From contig NZ_CP021913.1 in the NCBI RefSeq assembly GCF_002814095.1, positions 3,444,001 to 3,508,000 of the forward strand: a stretch of DNA of 64,000 nucleotides. The letters run 5' to 3'. Of the stretch, positions 1 through 8,053 are shown piece by piece. Position 1 is the first letter of the stretch. The number at the start of each line of letters is the position of its first letter. The notes under the pieces are model-generated. The model searched no databases and was not told the origin of the DNA. It worked only from the letters and a program-made list of their open reading frames with translations. The translations under genes and the position numbers were made by a program. The stretch comes from Sagittula sp. P11. Lineage in GTDB: Bacteria > Pseudomonadota > Alphaproteobacteria > Rhodobacterales > Rhodobacteraceae.

Positions 1-467
1 TCCGGGGTGGCGAATTCCAGCAAGGTCGCGCCCTGCTCGGCCACGTAGGAGGCCTGGATCGTGTTGGCCTGCGCCGCGATCACGCCGCCTTCGAGGTCAA
101 GCTCGGTGCCGTCCATGGCGAGGAAGGCGGACGGGTCCGGCTGGGTGTAGTTCTGGGTGAAGTCGATGACCTCGTCGCGCTCGTCGGTGATCGACATGCC
201 GGCGATGATCGTGTCGTAGTTGCCGCTGACGAGGTTCGGGATGATCGAATCCCACTCGTTCGTCACCCATTCGCAGGTCAGTTCGGCGCGCGCGCAGAGC
301 TCGTCACCCAGTTCGCGCTCGAAGCCGTCGACCTCGCCGGCGTCGTTGATGAAGTTGTACGGAGGGTAGGCGCCCTCGGTCCCCATGCGCACGACGGAGT
401 GGCTCTCGGCCATGGCTGCACCGGCCATCATCGCCAGCGCCGCGGTTCCGATCAGAAGGTTCTTCAT
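1..467 (-). CDS. Amino-acid ABC transporter substrate-binding protein, 3' end cut by the window
   Basis: Periplasmic binding protein of an amino-acid ABC importer (SBP_bac_3 family); about 155 residues are visible and the gene continues past the left edge. The start at 467 has a GGGAG ribosome site. Residues 1-20 form a signal peptide ending AMA before ES. The mature N terminus has the family pattern RMGTEGAYPPYNF, followed by GEVDGFERELGDELC and the IIAGMSITDERDEVIDFT ligand-lobe motif. The ATPase gene lies 75 bp upstream on the same strand, so both belong to one importer operon. The exact amino acid cannot be told; basic or polar amino acids (HisJ/ArgT type) are likely from the family. Confidence 0.9.
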   Translation of the reverse strand, partial: MKNLLIGTAALAMMAGAAMAESHSVVRMGTEGAYPPYNFINDAGEVDGFERELGDELCARAELTCEWVTNEWDSIIPNLVSGNYDTIIAGMSITDERDEVIDFTQNYTQPDPSAFLAMDGTELDLEGGVIAAQANTIQASYVAEQGATLLEFATP

Positions 468-542
468 GTCTTGCTCCCTGAGTTTCCCGGGTCCCGTCCC
501 TTGGTCCGGCCCGGCGTATGTGGTCAGACGGTCGTTGCCGCC

Positions 543-1316
543 TCACGCATGAACGGTCGACTGCAGGAACCCCTGCAGACGTTCCGATTTCGGTGCACCG
601 AAGAGCGTCTCCGGCGGGCCCTGTTCCTCGATCAGACCGCGGTGCAGAAAGATCACGTGGTCCGAGACGTCAGAGGCCATCTTCATGTCATGGGTGACGA
701 TCAGCATGGTGCGGCCTTCCTCGGCCAGCGCCTTGATGACCTTCACCACTTCCTGCTCCAGCTCGGGGTCGAGCGCGGAGGTCGGTTCGTCGAACAGCAG
801 TGCCTCCGGCTCCATGCACAGGGCGCGGGCGATGGCGGCGCGCTGCTGCTGGCCGCCCGAAAGCTGGGCGGGAAAGGCGTCGCACTTGTCGCCGATCCCC
901 ACCTTGTCGAGGTAACCGCGGGCGGCGCGCTCCACCTTGTCGCGCGGACGGCCCAGCACGGTCAGCGGCGCCTCCATCACGTTCTGCAGGATGGTCATGT
1001 GGGACCAGAGGTTGAACTGCTGGAACACCATCGACAGGTTGGTCCGGATGCGCAGCACCTGCTTCGGATCGGCCGGCCTGCGGGCGTGGCCCGACCCCTT
1101 CCAGTGCACCGGCTCGCCCTTGAAGACGATGTCGCCCTGCTGGCTGTCCTCAAGCAAGTTGCAGCACCTCAGCAGCGTGGACTTGCCCGACCCGGACGAT
1201 CCGATCAGCGACACCACATCCCCACGGCGGGCGGTCACATCCACGCCCTTCAGCACTTCGAGACTGCCGTACGCCTTGTGAAGATTACGGATTTCGATGA
1301 CGGGTGTTTCGGTCAA
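543..1316 (-). CDS. Amino-acid ABC transporter ATP-binding protein (HisP/GlnQ type)
   Basis: Cytoplasmic ATPase that powers uptake of an amino acid. From a TTG start at 1316 the protein has 257 residues, the usual length of HisP-like ATPases, and AGAGG stands 5 bases before it; another TTG at 1367 would add 17 residues but has no good ribosome site. Walker A GSSGSGKST is at residues 39-47, followed by the Q-loop (VFQQFNLW), the LSGGQQQR signature, Walker B (ALLFDEPTSALDPE) and the H-loop (VTHD). The binding protein follows on the same strand; the permeases must lie outside the window. Confidence 0.92.
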   Translation of the reverse strand: MTETPVIEIRNLHKAYGSLEVLKGVDVTARRGDVVSLIGSSGSGKSTLLRCCNLLEDSQQGDIVFKGEPVHWKGSGHARRPADPKQVLRIRTNLSMVFQQFNLWSHMTILQNVMEAPLTVLGRPRDKVERAARGYLDKVGIGDKCDAFPAQLSGGQQQRAAIARALCMEPEALLFDEPTSALDPELEQEVVKVIKALAEEGRTMLIVTHDMKMASDVSDHVIFLHRGLIEEQGPPETLFGAPKSERLQGFLQSTVHA

Positions 1317-1420
1317 GAAGGCCTCTTGCGGGTCCGGTCTGGCGCGTTGCCGGGTATCAACGCGCAATCACGTGATCTTGGCAAGAGGGCAGAGGGCAAA
1401 AACGCGCCGCTGACGTTTCG

Positions 1421-2146
1421 TCAAACAGGCGGCGGCGCCGGGATGGGCAGGGCGAGATAGGCATCCACCTCCAGGACCACCAGCCCGCGCGGCCCGCCAA
1501 GCGCACGCCGGTCCTCGGCGGTCAGCCGGTCGAGCGCGTGGGAGATGCCCTTCTGGAGCGGCGAGAGGTCGGACCCGCGCGCCGCGATCAGGGGCAGGCC
1601 GGGGGTGGGGCGCGTGCGTCGCCGGACGGTCAGTCGTTGCGCCAGATCCGGGTCGTATGCCTCCACCAGCCGCCAGGTCACCGCGTCGACAAAGGCCACG
1701 TCCGCCGCACCCCGCGACACGGCCTCCGCCGACGCACGGTGCGCGCCGGTCGGGATGTAGCCGGCGAACCGGGCACCTTCCGTTGCTGCCCAGCCCGACT
1801 GGCTGTCGGCGGAATTGTAGGCAAGGCGCAGGTTTTGTTCCGGTCGGTCCTCGCCGATGCGGGTCAGAACGACGGAGTAATAGTGACCGGGGGGCGTGTC
1901 GGGCAGGTCGAAGTCGAGGGTGCCCACGTAGTCGACGGACCTGTGCAGGGCGGCGCGAAAGGGCAGCCCGCATGTCTGGGACAGGGCGAGGTCCGGCGCG
2001 CGCCAGTGATCCATCCAGTCCTGCGGCAGGTCTTCGGGCGGGGTCAGGGGCGGCAGGCCCGGTGAGGTGTCCCGCACCAGTGTCCACAGCCGCCGCCACG
2101 CCGTCGCGTTTTCCTGCCGCCAGTACATCGGCAGGCTGGCGATCAT
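1421..2146 (-). CDS. PhnD/SsuA-type substrate-binding-like protein without signal peptide
   Basis: A 241-residue protein resembling the periplasmic component of phosphate/phosphonate-type ABC transporters. Features are an N-terminal MIASLPMYWRQ segment, a central ARFAGYIPTGAHRASAEAV stretch and ADVAFVDAVTWRLVE, the place where PhnD-like proteins read the second lobe. No signal peptide or lipobox is visible, so export is doubtful and the ligand is unknown. The start overlaps the stop of the TerB-like gene by 4 bases (ATGA), so the two are translationally coupled. No permease or ATPase for it is nearby. Confidence 0.65.
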   Translation of the reverse strand: MIASLPMYWRQENATAWRRLWTLVRDTSPGLPPLTPPEDLPQDWMDHWRAPDLALSQTCGLPFRAALHRSVDYVGTLDFDLPDTPPGHYYSVVLTRIGEDRPEQNLRLAYNSADSQSGWAATEGARFAGYIPTGAHRASAEAVSRGAADVAFVDAVTWRLVEAYDPDLAQRLTVRRRTRPTPGLPLIAARGSDLSPLQKGISHALDRLTAEDRRALGGPRGLVVLEVDAYLALPIPAPPPV

Positions 2147-2583
2147 GCCCTGTCTTCGACCCTCTGGCGGGCCAGCGCGCTGTCCACGTCGCTGATGCCC
2201 AGCAGGTTCGACACCAGCCGCAGCAGCGCATCTTCTCGCGCGTCGCGGTCGTCGTCCGCCAGCACCACCAGCCAGAGCGCCTCGATCACCGCGATGCGCT
2301 GGTCGTAGGGCACGGCATCCTTGATGGCGCGGGTAAAGCGGACAGTGTCGGGCGCCTGAGACTCGAGCTCTTCGGCCTGTGCGCGGAGGTCCTGCGCAGC
2401 CTCGGGGCTGAGCGCGTAGCGCGCGGTGGTGATCCGGTCGATGCGTTGCGCTTCGGCACTGTCATAGACACCGTCGGCGCGGGCGACCCGAACCAACAGC
2501 GCCGTCAGGGCCAGCCGGGCGTCTTCATCGGGAAGCTGCGCGGGCTTAGGATCGGTGAGTCTTTTTAGAAAATCGGCGAACAT
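2143..2583 (-). CDS. TerB-family protein, copy 1
   Basis: A soluble all-helical protein of 146 residues in the TerB (tellurite-resistance-like) family. The repeated pattern LLVRVARADGVYDSAEAQRID and the acidic ADDDRDAREDALL loop are typical of the metal-binding TerB fold. It lies directly downstream of a paralogue with the same organisation (54-bp gap) and overlaps the PhnD-like gene. TerB proteins are generally membrane-stress or metal-sensing adaptors; no tellurite genes (terC, terD) are present here, so a resistance role is not supported. Confidence 0.75.
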   Translation of the reverse strand: MFADFLKRLTDPKPAQLPDEDARLALTALLVRVARADGVYDSAEAQRIDRITTARYALSPEAAQDLRAQAEELESQAPDTVRFTRAIKDAVPYDQRIAVIEALWLVVLADDDRDAREDALLRLVSNLLGISDVDSALARQRVEDRA

Positions 2584-2637
2584 CAGGGGGATATAACCTC
2601 TCTCCCGGTGGCGGCAAGTGGTGTCCCGCGCGGCGGA

Positions 2638-3081
2638 TCACGGAATGACAGAGGCCAGCCGCGCTTCCTCGGAATCGGTCCGTTCGATGCCCAGGTGGGT
2701 TTCCACGAGATCGACCAGTGCCTGTTCGCGCGTGTCGGTGATGCCGTCCGAGCGCGCCACCCGCCACAGCGCCTGCACGGCCTCCAGCCGGTGGGCATAG
2801 TCCACGTGGTTGCGAATCAGCCCGGCCAGCTCGGCGTCGTCGGCGATCGTGTGGGCCAGCCGTTCGCACATGGCCCGCATCTTGGCGGCCTCGACCGGGT
2901 TGAGGTCGTTCCACTCGGCCAGCGTCCGGTCGATCTGCTCGATTTCCTCGAAGAGATACGCGCTGTCCGCTTGCGCCACCCGAACCAGCAGAGTCCCCAG
3001 CGCGTATTTCGCGTCCAGTTCCGGCAGCGGTTCAGGTGTGGCCGGCTTGCTGCGGAAGAAGGTTGTCAGGCGTTCGAACAT
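2638..3081 (-). CDS. TerB-family protein, copy 2
   Basis: A 147-residue paralogue of the next gene downstream. It shares a F..L...F....P.P.PE.DA..AL..LLVRVA.AD frame, the central EEIEQIDR helix and the C-terminal ARSDGITDTREQALVDLVE segment. No signal peptide or membrane segment is seen, so it is cytoplasmic. The pair probably arose by tandem duplication and may form a heteromer; that is inference. It is the first gene of the three-gene minus-strand run ending at 1421. Confidence 0.75.
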   Translation of the reverse strand: MFERLTTFFRSKPATPEPLPELDAKYALGTLLVRVAQADSAYLFEEIEQIDRTLAEWNDLNPVEAAKMRAMCERLAHTIADDAELAGLIRNHVDYAHRLEAVQALWRVARSDGITDTREQALVDLVETHLGIERTDSEEARLASVIP

Positions 3082-3115
3082 GGAATCCCCCGTGTTGTCG
3101 GCGGTCAGGATACTC

Positions 3116-3919
3116 TCAACGCCCGCTGCGCCGGGGCGGTTTCCGGTCCGAAAACAAACTTCCGGAGAGGTGTTGCAACTCTGCCTCCAGCCCCCAGGGC
3201 GGGTTGATGACGAACAGGCCGGAGCCGACCATCCGGTGTCCTTCGCGCGCGGGCGGAAAGGCGACCTCGTGCGTTAGCGCATCGGGGAAGGCGGCCTGAA
3301 GCGTTTGGATCATCGGCAGATGTGGTTTCTCAGTCAGGATCGGATACCAGATCATGACGATGCCCACGTTCCACTTGGCCGCGATGGCCTGCACGGTGCG
3401 GGGCACGGTGACGTAGTCGGACTTCACCTCCCAGCTCGGGTCGATCAGCATCAGGCCCCGGCGCGGATCGGGCGGGGTGAGCGACAGAGCGAGCTCGAAA
3501 CCGTCCTGGTTGTAGATCTGGGTGGTGGGGGAGCGGAGGGCCGTGCGCAGGGCGGCGTGTTCCTGCGGGTGCAGTTCGGCCAGGTGCAGGCGGTCGTCGT
3601 CGCGCAGCAGGGTTTGGGCGATCATCGGCGATCCGGGGTAGGCGTTCGGGCCATGGGCCGTGCGGACCTGCTCAACCGCAACGCGATAGGGATGCGTGGC
3701 GGGGATCTGTTCCAGCAGCCGCGCGATGCCCTGCGCCGCCTCGCCGGTTTTCTGCGCTTCCGCACCGCCCAGATCGTAGAGCGCGCGCCCGGCGTGCGTC
3801 TCGATGTAGGTGAGCGGTTTGGGCTTCTTCATCATGTAGTCCAGCGCCCACGCCAGCGCGGCGTGCTTGTGGACGTCCGCCAGATTCCCGGCGTGATAGG
3901 CGTGTTGATAGGACAGCAT
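3116..3919 (-). CDS. rlmJ: 23S rRNA (adenine(2030)-N(6))-methyltransferase RlmJ
   Basis: Cytoplasmic SAM-dependent enzyme that methylates A2030 of 23S rRNA. The start at 3919 gives the family N terminus MLSYQHAYHAGN..DVHKH and a length of 267 residues, close to E. coli RlmJ (280). YIETHAGRALYDL holds the SAM-binding region and LMLIDPSWEVKSDY is the catalytic DPxxE-type motif of N6-adenine methyltransferases. The C-terminal MVGSGLFVINPPW segment is also characteristic. Longer in-frame starts exist upstream (to 4015) but lack similarity. It stands alone as a minus-strand gene. Confidence 0.92.
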   Translation of the reverse strand: MLSYQHAYHAGNLADVHKHAALAWALDYMMKKPKPLTYIETHAGRALYDLGGAEAQKTGEAAQGIARLLEQIPATHPYRVAVEQVRTAHGPNAYPGSPMIAQTLLRDDDRLHLAELHPQEHAALRTALRSPTTQIYNQDGFELALSLTPPDPRRGLMLIDPSWEVKSDYVTVPRTVQAIAAKWNVGIVMIWYPILTEKPHLPMIQTLQAAFPDALTHEVAFPPAREGHRMVGSGLFVINPPWGLEAELQHLSGSLFSDRKPPRRSGR

Positions 3920-4346
3920 GGATGCTGCGTAAGGCGCGCCCTCTGCCGGGGCAAGTGTTCTGACTCGGTGCGACGGGAATTTGCCGGGCTGACTGGATGT
4001 GCAGTGACTTTGCACCGGTTGGGGGCGTTCGTGTGCGGGCTTTGCGAACCGTATTTAAATCCATATTTTTCAGTGCTTTGGGTTTTACTTGGATGCGGCT
4101 TCGAAAGACTGGCACTCCCCGCCGGATCGGCAGGGCATACCGGATCTCGGCAGGCCTCGCGGGTACGGCAAGGGGCCGGTGAAACTGCCGGAAACGCGCA
4201 CGTCCCGACCTTGCGGCAATCTGAGGTTGATATGACAACACCGAAAAAATGCAACCTTGAGGTTGCCTCGGGGCGGTCTGCTCTGCCCAGATTTTGCCGT
4301 CTTGCATTGTAAGCCTCAAGGAAACGAACCGAAGAGGCAGAGAGCA
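3920..4346. other. Divergent intergenic region with small inverted repeats
   Basis: This 427-bp gap separates rlmJ (minus) from a small secreted-protein gene (plus) and should hold both promoters. It contains an AT-rich patch at about 4050-4085, unusual for this DNA. Close to the plus-strand gene there is a palindrome at 4251-4266 (GCAACCT, TG, AGGTTGC), and the half-site GAGGTTG also occurs at 4223-4229 just before a GTTG...CAAC pair, which looks like an operator. No gene is seen here. Confidence 0.4.
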
Positions 4347-4607
4347 ATGTACAAAAGAATCCTCGATATCGTCCTGTGTTCCACGGTTGTTCTGGGGTTC
4401 TCGTCCGGCGCGGTGGCGTCGCTGACGCGGGCGGACATGCACGCGCTGTCTGACTACATGATCGCGTCGAGCGGCTTCACCTGCGTCGAGGTGAAGGCCG
4501 TCGCGCCGACTCCGGCGGAACACGTGTACCGTGTAAGTTGTGACAACGGCGCGGGGAAGCAGGTCTATGTCATCAATGCGCGGACCGGCGAGGTCTGGCG
4601 GACCTGA
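4347..4607 (+). CDS. Small secreted protein of unknown function
   Basis: An 86-residue protein with a signal peptide (about residues 1-25, ending GAVAS) and a mature part of about 60 residues. The start at 4347 is preceded by GAGGCAGAGAG; a longer open frame upstream lacks support. The mature part has two cysteines (FTCVEVK and RVSCDNG) that could form a disulfide, and ends KQVYVINARTGEVWRT, a pattern like the PepSY or YpmB fold of small periplasmic proteins. It stands alone between rlmJ and pyrG. The function is unknown. Confidence 0.7.
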   Translation: MYKRILDIVLCSTVVLGFSSGAVASLTRADMHALSDYMIASSGFTCVEVKAVAPTPAEHVYRVSCDNGAGKQVYVINARTGEVWRT

Positions 4608-4712
4608 GCGCCGTTAACGCTGCGCGCGATGTCGTGCAACGGGGCCCCGGGGCGGGCGATCGGGCACGAACTTAACCCCTTTCCAACAAAGGTTGATGGG
4701 CTGGAAGGGGCG

Positions 4713-4753
4713 AACCGGCCGGTTTGAGGGGTCTAACCGGCCGGTTCTTAACC
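4713..4753. repeat. Paired AACCGGCCGGTT palindromes, 22 bp apart, copy A
   Basis: Two identical perfect 12-bp palindromes AACCGGCCGGTT lie at 4713-4724 and 4735-4746, 22 bp from start to start (about two helical turns), followed 2 bases later by TAACC. The same arrangement recurs before murB (34290-34330). Because each unit is self-complementary, the pair can also fold as a 12-bp stem with a 10-base loop. It could be a regulator site or a structured 3' RNA element. Confidence 0.6.
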
Positions 4754-4758
4754 ATTGG

Positions 4759-4790
4759 ACCGTGACGCTGCGTCACGGTTCCGGGTTTTT
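4759..4790 (+). terminator. Probable terminator of the small secreted protein gene
   Basis: A 9-bp perfect stem (ACCGTGACG at 4759-4767, CGTCACGGT at 4771-4779) with a 3-base loop is followed by a run of T at 4786-4790. Confidence 0.5.
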
Positions 4791-4860
4791 CGTCAAGGTT
4801 CTGGTAACCGGGCCGCCGAGGGCACCCGGACCGCCCGGAAAACCGCAGAGCGGGGAAAGA

Positions 4861-4904
4861 GAACGCCCCGGGGAACACGTCGCAGAACGTGCCCCGGGGC
4901 GTTC
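4861..4904 (-). terminator. Terminator of pyrG
   Basis: GAACGCCCCGGGG (4861-4873) and CCCCGGGGCGTTC (4892-4904) pair over 13 bp, with a further 5-bp inner stem, followed on the minus strand by a TCTTT stretch. It lies 80 bp after the pyrG stop. Confidence 0.7.
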
Positions 4905-4984
4905 ACGTTTCAGGTCTGGTCTTCGGCCAGGTGACCGGACAGTCGACGGGCGGGAGAGCCTTGGCACGCCCCGCCTTGGCCGGT

Positions 4985-6628
4985 TCAGACCAGCCGCGAC
5001 ACTTCCTTGGCCGCGCGCACGAAGTCCCTGAACAGCGGGTGCGGGTCGAAGGGTTTGGACTTCAGCTCCGGGTGGAACTGGACGCCGATGAACCACGGGT
5101 GGTCCGGCCATTCGACGATTTCCGGCAGACGGCCGTCCGGGGACATGCCCGAGAAGCGCAGGCCGGAGGCCTCCAGCGCGTCCTTGTACTTGATGTCGAC
5201 CTCGTAGCGGTGGCGGTGACGTTCGTCGATGGTCGTGCGGCCGTAGACCTTCGCCACGCGGGAGCCTTCGGTCAGCACGGCGTCGTAGGCGCCGAGGCGC
5301 ATGGTGCCGCCCTTGGCGTCGTCCGGGCGGCGGTTGACCTTCTCGTTGCCCTGGATCCATTCCTTGAGGTGGTAGACCACCGGCTCGAACCGCTTTTCGC
5401 CGGCCTCGTGGTCGAACTCCTCGGAGCCGGCCTTCTTGACGCCCGCGACGTTGCGGGCGGCCTCGATCACCGCCATCTGCATACCCAGACAGATGCCCAG
5501 GTAGGGGATCTTGTGCTCGCGTGCGTATTGCGCGGCCTTGATCTTGCCCTCCGTCCCGCGTTCGCCGAAGCCGCCGGGGACGAGGATGGCATCGTAGTTC
5601 TCGAGGTAGGGGCCGGGGTCCTCACGCTCGAACAGTTCCGCGTCGACCCATTCGACGTTGACCTTGACGCGGTTCGCCATGCCGCCGTGGGTCAGCGCCT
5701 CGGCAATGGATTTGTAGGCGTCCTCGAGCTGGGTGTACTTGCCGACGATGGCGACGGTGACCTCGCCCTCGGGGTTGAAGATGCGGTCGTTGACGTCTTC
5801 CCACTTCTCGAGGTTGGGCTTCGGCGCGGGGGTGATCCCGAAGGCGTCGAGCACGGCCTGATCCAGCCCCTCGCGGTGATAGGCGATGGGCGCCTCGTAG
5901 ATCGACTTGAGATCCTGCGCGGCGATCACGCTGTCGGGGCGGACGTTGCAGAACAGCGCCAGCTTCTCGCGCTCCTTCGCCGGGATGGGCCCTTCGGAGC
6001 GGCAGACGAGGATGTCGGGCGCGAGACCGATGGACCGGAGTTCCTTGACGGAGTGCTGCGTGGGCTTGGTCTTAAGCTCGCCGCTGGCCTTGATGTAAGG
6101 CAGCAGCGTCAGGTGCATGAAGATGCACTGGCCGCGCGGCTTGTCCTGGGAGAACTGGCGGATCGCCTCGAAGAAGGGCAGCCCCTCGATGTCGCCGACG
6201 GTGCCGCCGATCTCGCAGAGCATGAAGTCGACCTCGTCCTCTCCGATGGAGATGAAGTCCTTGATCTCGTTGGTGACGTGCGGGATCACCTGGATCGTCT
6301 TGCCGAGGTAGTCGCCGCGGCGCTCCTTTTCGAGCACGTTGGTGTAGATCCGCCCCGAGGAGATGGAATCGGTCATGCGGGCCGGAACGCCGGTGAAGCG
6401 TTCGTAGTGCCCGAGGTCGAGGTCGGTCTCTGCGCCGTCGTCGGTGACGAAGACCTCGCCGTGTTCGAAGGGCGACATGGTGCCCGGATCGACGTTCAGA
6501 TAGGGGTCGAGCTTGCGCAGACGGACGGAGAAGCCCCTTGCCTGCAACAGCGCCCCCAGCGCGGCGGAAGCCAGTCCCTTGCCGAGCGAAGAGACCACAC
6601 CGCCGGTGATGAAGATGAAACGCGCCAT
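4985..6628 (-). CDS. pyrG: CTP synthase
   Basis: Makes CTP from UTP, ATP and glutamine, the last step of pyrimidine nucleotide synthesis. Its 547 residues match the family (545 in E. coli). The N-terminal synthetase domain (about 1-270) starts [18 protein letters not shown] and carries [15 protein letters not shown]. The C-terminal class I glutamine amidotransferase domain (about 292-545) has the nucleophile Cys380 in GICLGMQ and the His519/Glu521 pair in FHPE. The upstream neighbour in many relatives is secG; here another gene on the opposite strand separates them. The start is unambiguous. Confidence 0.98.
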   Translation of the reverse strand: MARFIFITGGVVSSLGKGLASAALGALLQARGFSVRLRKLDPYLNVDPGTMSPFEHGEVFVTDDGAETDLDLGHYERFTGVPARMTDSISSGRIYTNVLEKERRGDYLGKTIQVIPHVTNEIKDFISIGEDEVDFMLCEIGGTVGDIEGLPFFEAIRQFSQDKPRGQCIFMHLTLLPYIKASGELKTKPTQHSVKELRSIGLAPDILVCRSEGPIPAKEREKLALFCNVRPDSVIAAQDLKSIYEAPIAYHREGLDQAVLDAFGITPAPKPNLEKWEDVNDRIFNPEGEVTVAIVGKYTQLEDAYKSIAEALTHGGMANRVKVNVEWVDAELFEREDPGPYLENYDAILVPGGFGERGTEGKIKAAQYAREHKIPYLGICLGMQMAVIEAARNVAGVKKAGSEEFDHEAGEKRFEPVVYHLKEWIQGNEKVNRRPDDAKGGTMRLGAYDAVLTEGSRVAKVYGRTTIDERHRHRYEVDIKYKDALEASGLRFSGMSPDGRLPEIVEWPDHPWFIGVQFHPELKSKPFDPHPLFRDFVRAAKEVSRLV

Positions 6629-7054
6629 CAGGAAACCCCGTGTCTTTGCCTGTATTTCCGGTCTTTCGAGTGTCGTCCGACCGGGTGATCAGCCGTTGGA
6701 CAGGCGGCTTGTACCGCATGTGTCATCGGCTGCAACACGGGATTTGGCGTATAGCGGATTCGGACCGGAAAGTCCAGCCGGGGCGCAATATGCTGTTGGC
6801 CCCGGCGGGGGGCGGTGCAAGGGATTGTAGGTCGGGATCGGGCTCTCTGGGCGCTATGGGATGGTTCCGGGCGGTGTTCCGCGGTGTGGCGGGCCGGGGC
6901 GTCCGGGTCGTGCCGGGCTTGCGGGGCGGGTCTGCCGGGGCTGCGTGCAGCCGATGCGCTTCAAGGTCGGGAATGACGGACTGTTGCTGCGGCAAAACAT
7001 GCGGCACGATCGCCGCATTGACCGAACCAGACATTTTCGAAGCAGGGCATGAGT
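6629..7054. other. Divergent intergenic region between pyrG and the tail-tube-like gene
   Basis: This 426-bp gap should hold the pyrG promoter (minus) and the promoter of the plus-strand gene. An inverted repeat ATGCGGC/GCCGCAT with a 6-base centre lies at 6999-7018, 37 bp before the plus-strand start, and could be an operator. Open frames across it have odd composition and no recognisable motif, so I call no gene. Confidence 0.4.
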
Positions 7055-7444
7055 ATGGAACAGTTTTCACTGAACTACGGAAGGATCACCGGGACCTACA
7101 GCGGAAGCGGCAGCGCGCTGGGGGGATTCTCCGACGTGTCCGGGCTGGGCACAGAGACCGAGGTGATCGAGTACCGCGAGGGCGGCACGGCGGGTGCCGC
7201 GGCGGGCAACGACAACGAGTATCGCTATGTGCCGGTGCGGCGCTTTTTCGGCGAGGACGAAGACGGTTTCGATTTCCGTGACAACGGCGGGGACGGTGAA
7301 GCGGTGAAGGTGAAGCCGGTCTTCGTGACCTCCGTCCAGACCGGCGGCTCAAGCGGCATGGACGATTACCCGGCCGCTGACGTGGAGGACGGACCGGGCT
7401 TCGATGCCTTCGGCACCGGGGACGGGTATTTCGACTTCGGCTGA
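7055..7444 (+). CDS. Orphan protein with a phage T4 gp19-like (tail-tube) N-terminal motif
   Basis: A 129-residue acidic protein. Residues 24-44 (GFSDVSGLGTETEVIEYREGG) match the hallmark start of the gp19-like tail-tube family found in T4-type phages and contractile injection systems. After that the match stops and the rest is Gly/Asp rich (EDEDGFDF, DNGGDG, DYPAADVEDGPGFDAFG). A full tail-tube protein is about 145-170 residues with a conserved second half, so this looks truncated or diverged. I prefer ATG 7055 because AGCAGGG stands 7 bases before it; ATG 7049 is too close. It is inserted on the opposite strand between secG and pyrG, usually neighbours. No other phage gene is near. Confidence 0.6.
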   Translation: MEQFSLNYGRITGTYSGSGSALGGFSDVSGLGTETEVIEYREGGTAGAAAGNDNEYRYVPVRRFFGEDEDGFDFRDNGGDGEAVKVKPVFVTSVQTGGSSGMDDYPAADVEDGPGFDAFGTGDGYFDFG

Positions 7445-7469
7445 GTCGCCGGGCATACAGACGAAACGG

Positions 7470-7496
7470 AAAAGGCGGCCCCGGAGGCCGCCTTTT
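7470..7496. terminator. Bidirectional terminator between the tail-tube-like gene and secG
   Basis: A perfect 11-bp stem (AAAAGGCGGCC at 7470-7480, GGCCGCCTTTT at 7486-7496) with a 5-base loop. The T and A ends of the stem serve the two convergent genes. Confidence 0.85.
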
Positions 7497-7524
7497 GTCA
7501 TGCGTTTCGCCGTTGTGGCGCGTG

Positions 7525-7905
7525 TCAGTCCGCGCTGGGGACCAGCGGCGCGTCGGTGTTGCCGCCCGAGGACGGCGGCGCCAGCAGGTCGTCGGTGTTG
7601 ATGTCACCGCCGGGCGTGGTCGCAGGCTCTTCCTGCGTGGAGCGGCCCGCGGGTGCGAGACGGTCGAGGATCGAGGTCCCGGCAGAGTTCTGCGCCGCGA
7701 TGATCGTCAGGGTGATCGAGGTGACGATGAAGGCGATGGCCAGCACCCAAGTCACCTTTGCCAGCGGCGTGGTGGGCGCGCGGGCGCCCGCCGGACCGCC
7801 ACCGCCGCCCATACCCAGGCCGCCCCCTTCATTGCGCTGGAGAAGCACGACTCCGATCAGGCCGAGGGCGAGAAGGAGGTGGATGATGAGGATGACGTTT
7901 TGCAT
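7525..7905 (-). CDS. secG: Protein translocase subunit SecG
   Basis: Inner-membrane subunit of the SecYEG channel. It has 126 residues with two membrane segments (about 3-20 and 50-70) separated by the family loop LLQRNEGGGLGMGGGGG. The C-terminal tail (TPGGDINTDDLLAPPSSGG) is longer and more polar than in E. coli, as usual in alphaproteobacteria. Upstream is a conserved membrane protein gene on the same strand. Confidence 0.95.
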   Translation of the reverse strand: MQNVILIIHLLLALGLIGVVLLQRNEGGGLGMGGGGGPAGARAPTTPLAKVTWVLAIAFIVTSITLTIIAAQNSAGTSILDRLAPAGRSTQEEPATTPGGDINTDDLLAPPSSGGNTDAPLVPSAD

Positions 7906-8053
7906 TGGTGCTCGCGGTCACGCTTTGGGTTTGCGGTCATGTAGGGGAATGAGCCGGCATGCGCAAGCCGATGACGGGGGACGGCAGGTCGCGGGGGCGG
8001 CGAAACGGGCCGGGGCGGCCCTGTTCGGCCTCTGGCCGAAAGCGCCCGCCCGC

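Larger units (their letters stand above)
4608..4984. other. Intergenic region with repeated palindromes and hairpins
   Basis: A 377-bp gap between two convergent genes. It holds a GTTAAC site at 4613-4618, an imperfect hairpin of CCCCTTTCCA (4676-4685) with TGGAAGGGG (4702-4710), two identical 12-bp palindromes, a terminator-like hairpin, and the pyrG terminator. No coding sequence is convincing here. Confidence 0.5.

Noticed and set aside
399-1460. Long plus-strand open frame (353 codons) over the ABC transporter genes
   Set aside because: It is the antisense shadow of the ATPase gene, whose Walker and signature motifs are clear; the plus-strand product has no recognisable motif.
4889-6688. 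599-codon plus-strand frame opposite pyrG
   Set aside because: Mirror of a strongly conserved gene in GC-rich DNA; Val/Asp/Leu-rich product without domain or ribosome site.
6723-7070. 115-codon minus-strand gene in the pyrG leader
   Set aside because: Pro/Arg-rich product without motif, and it would overlap the promoter region; no ribosome site.
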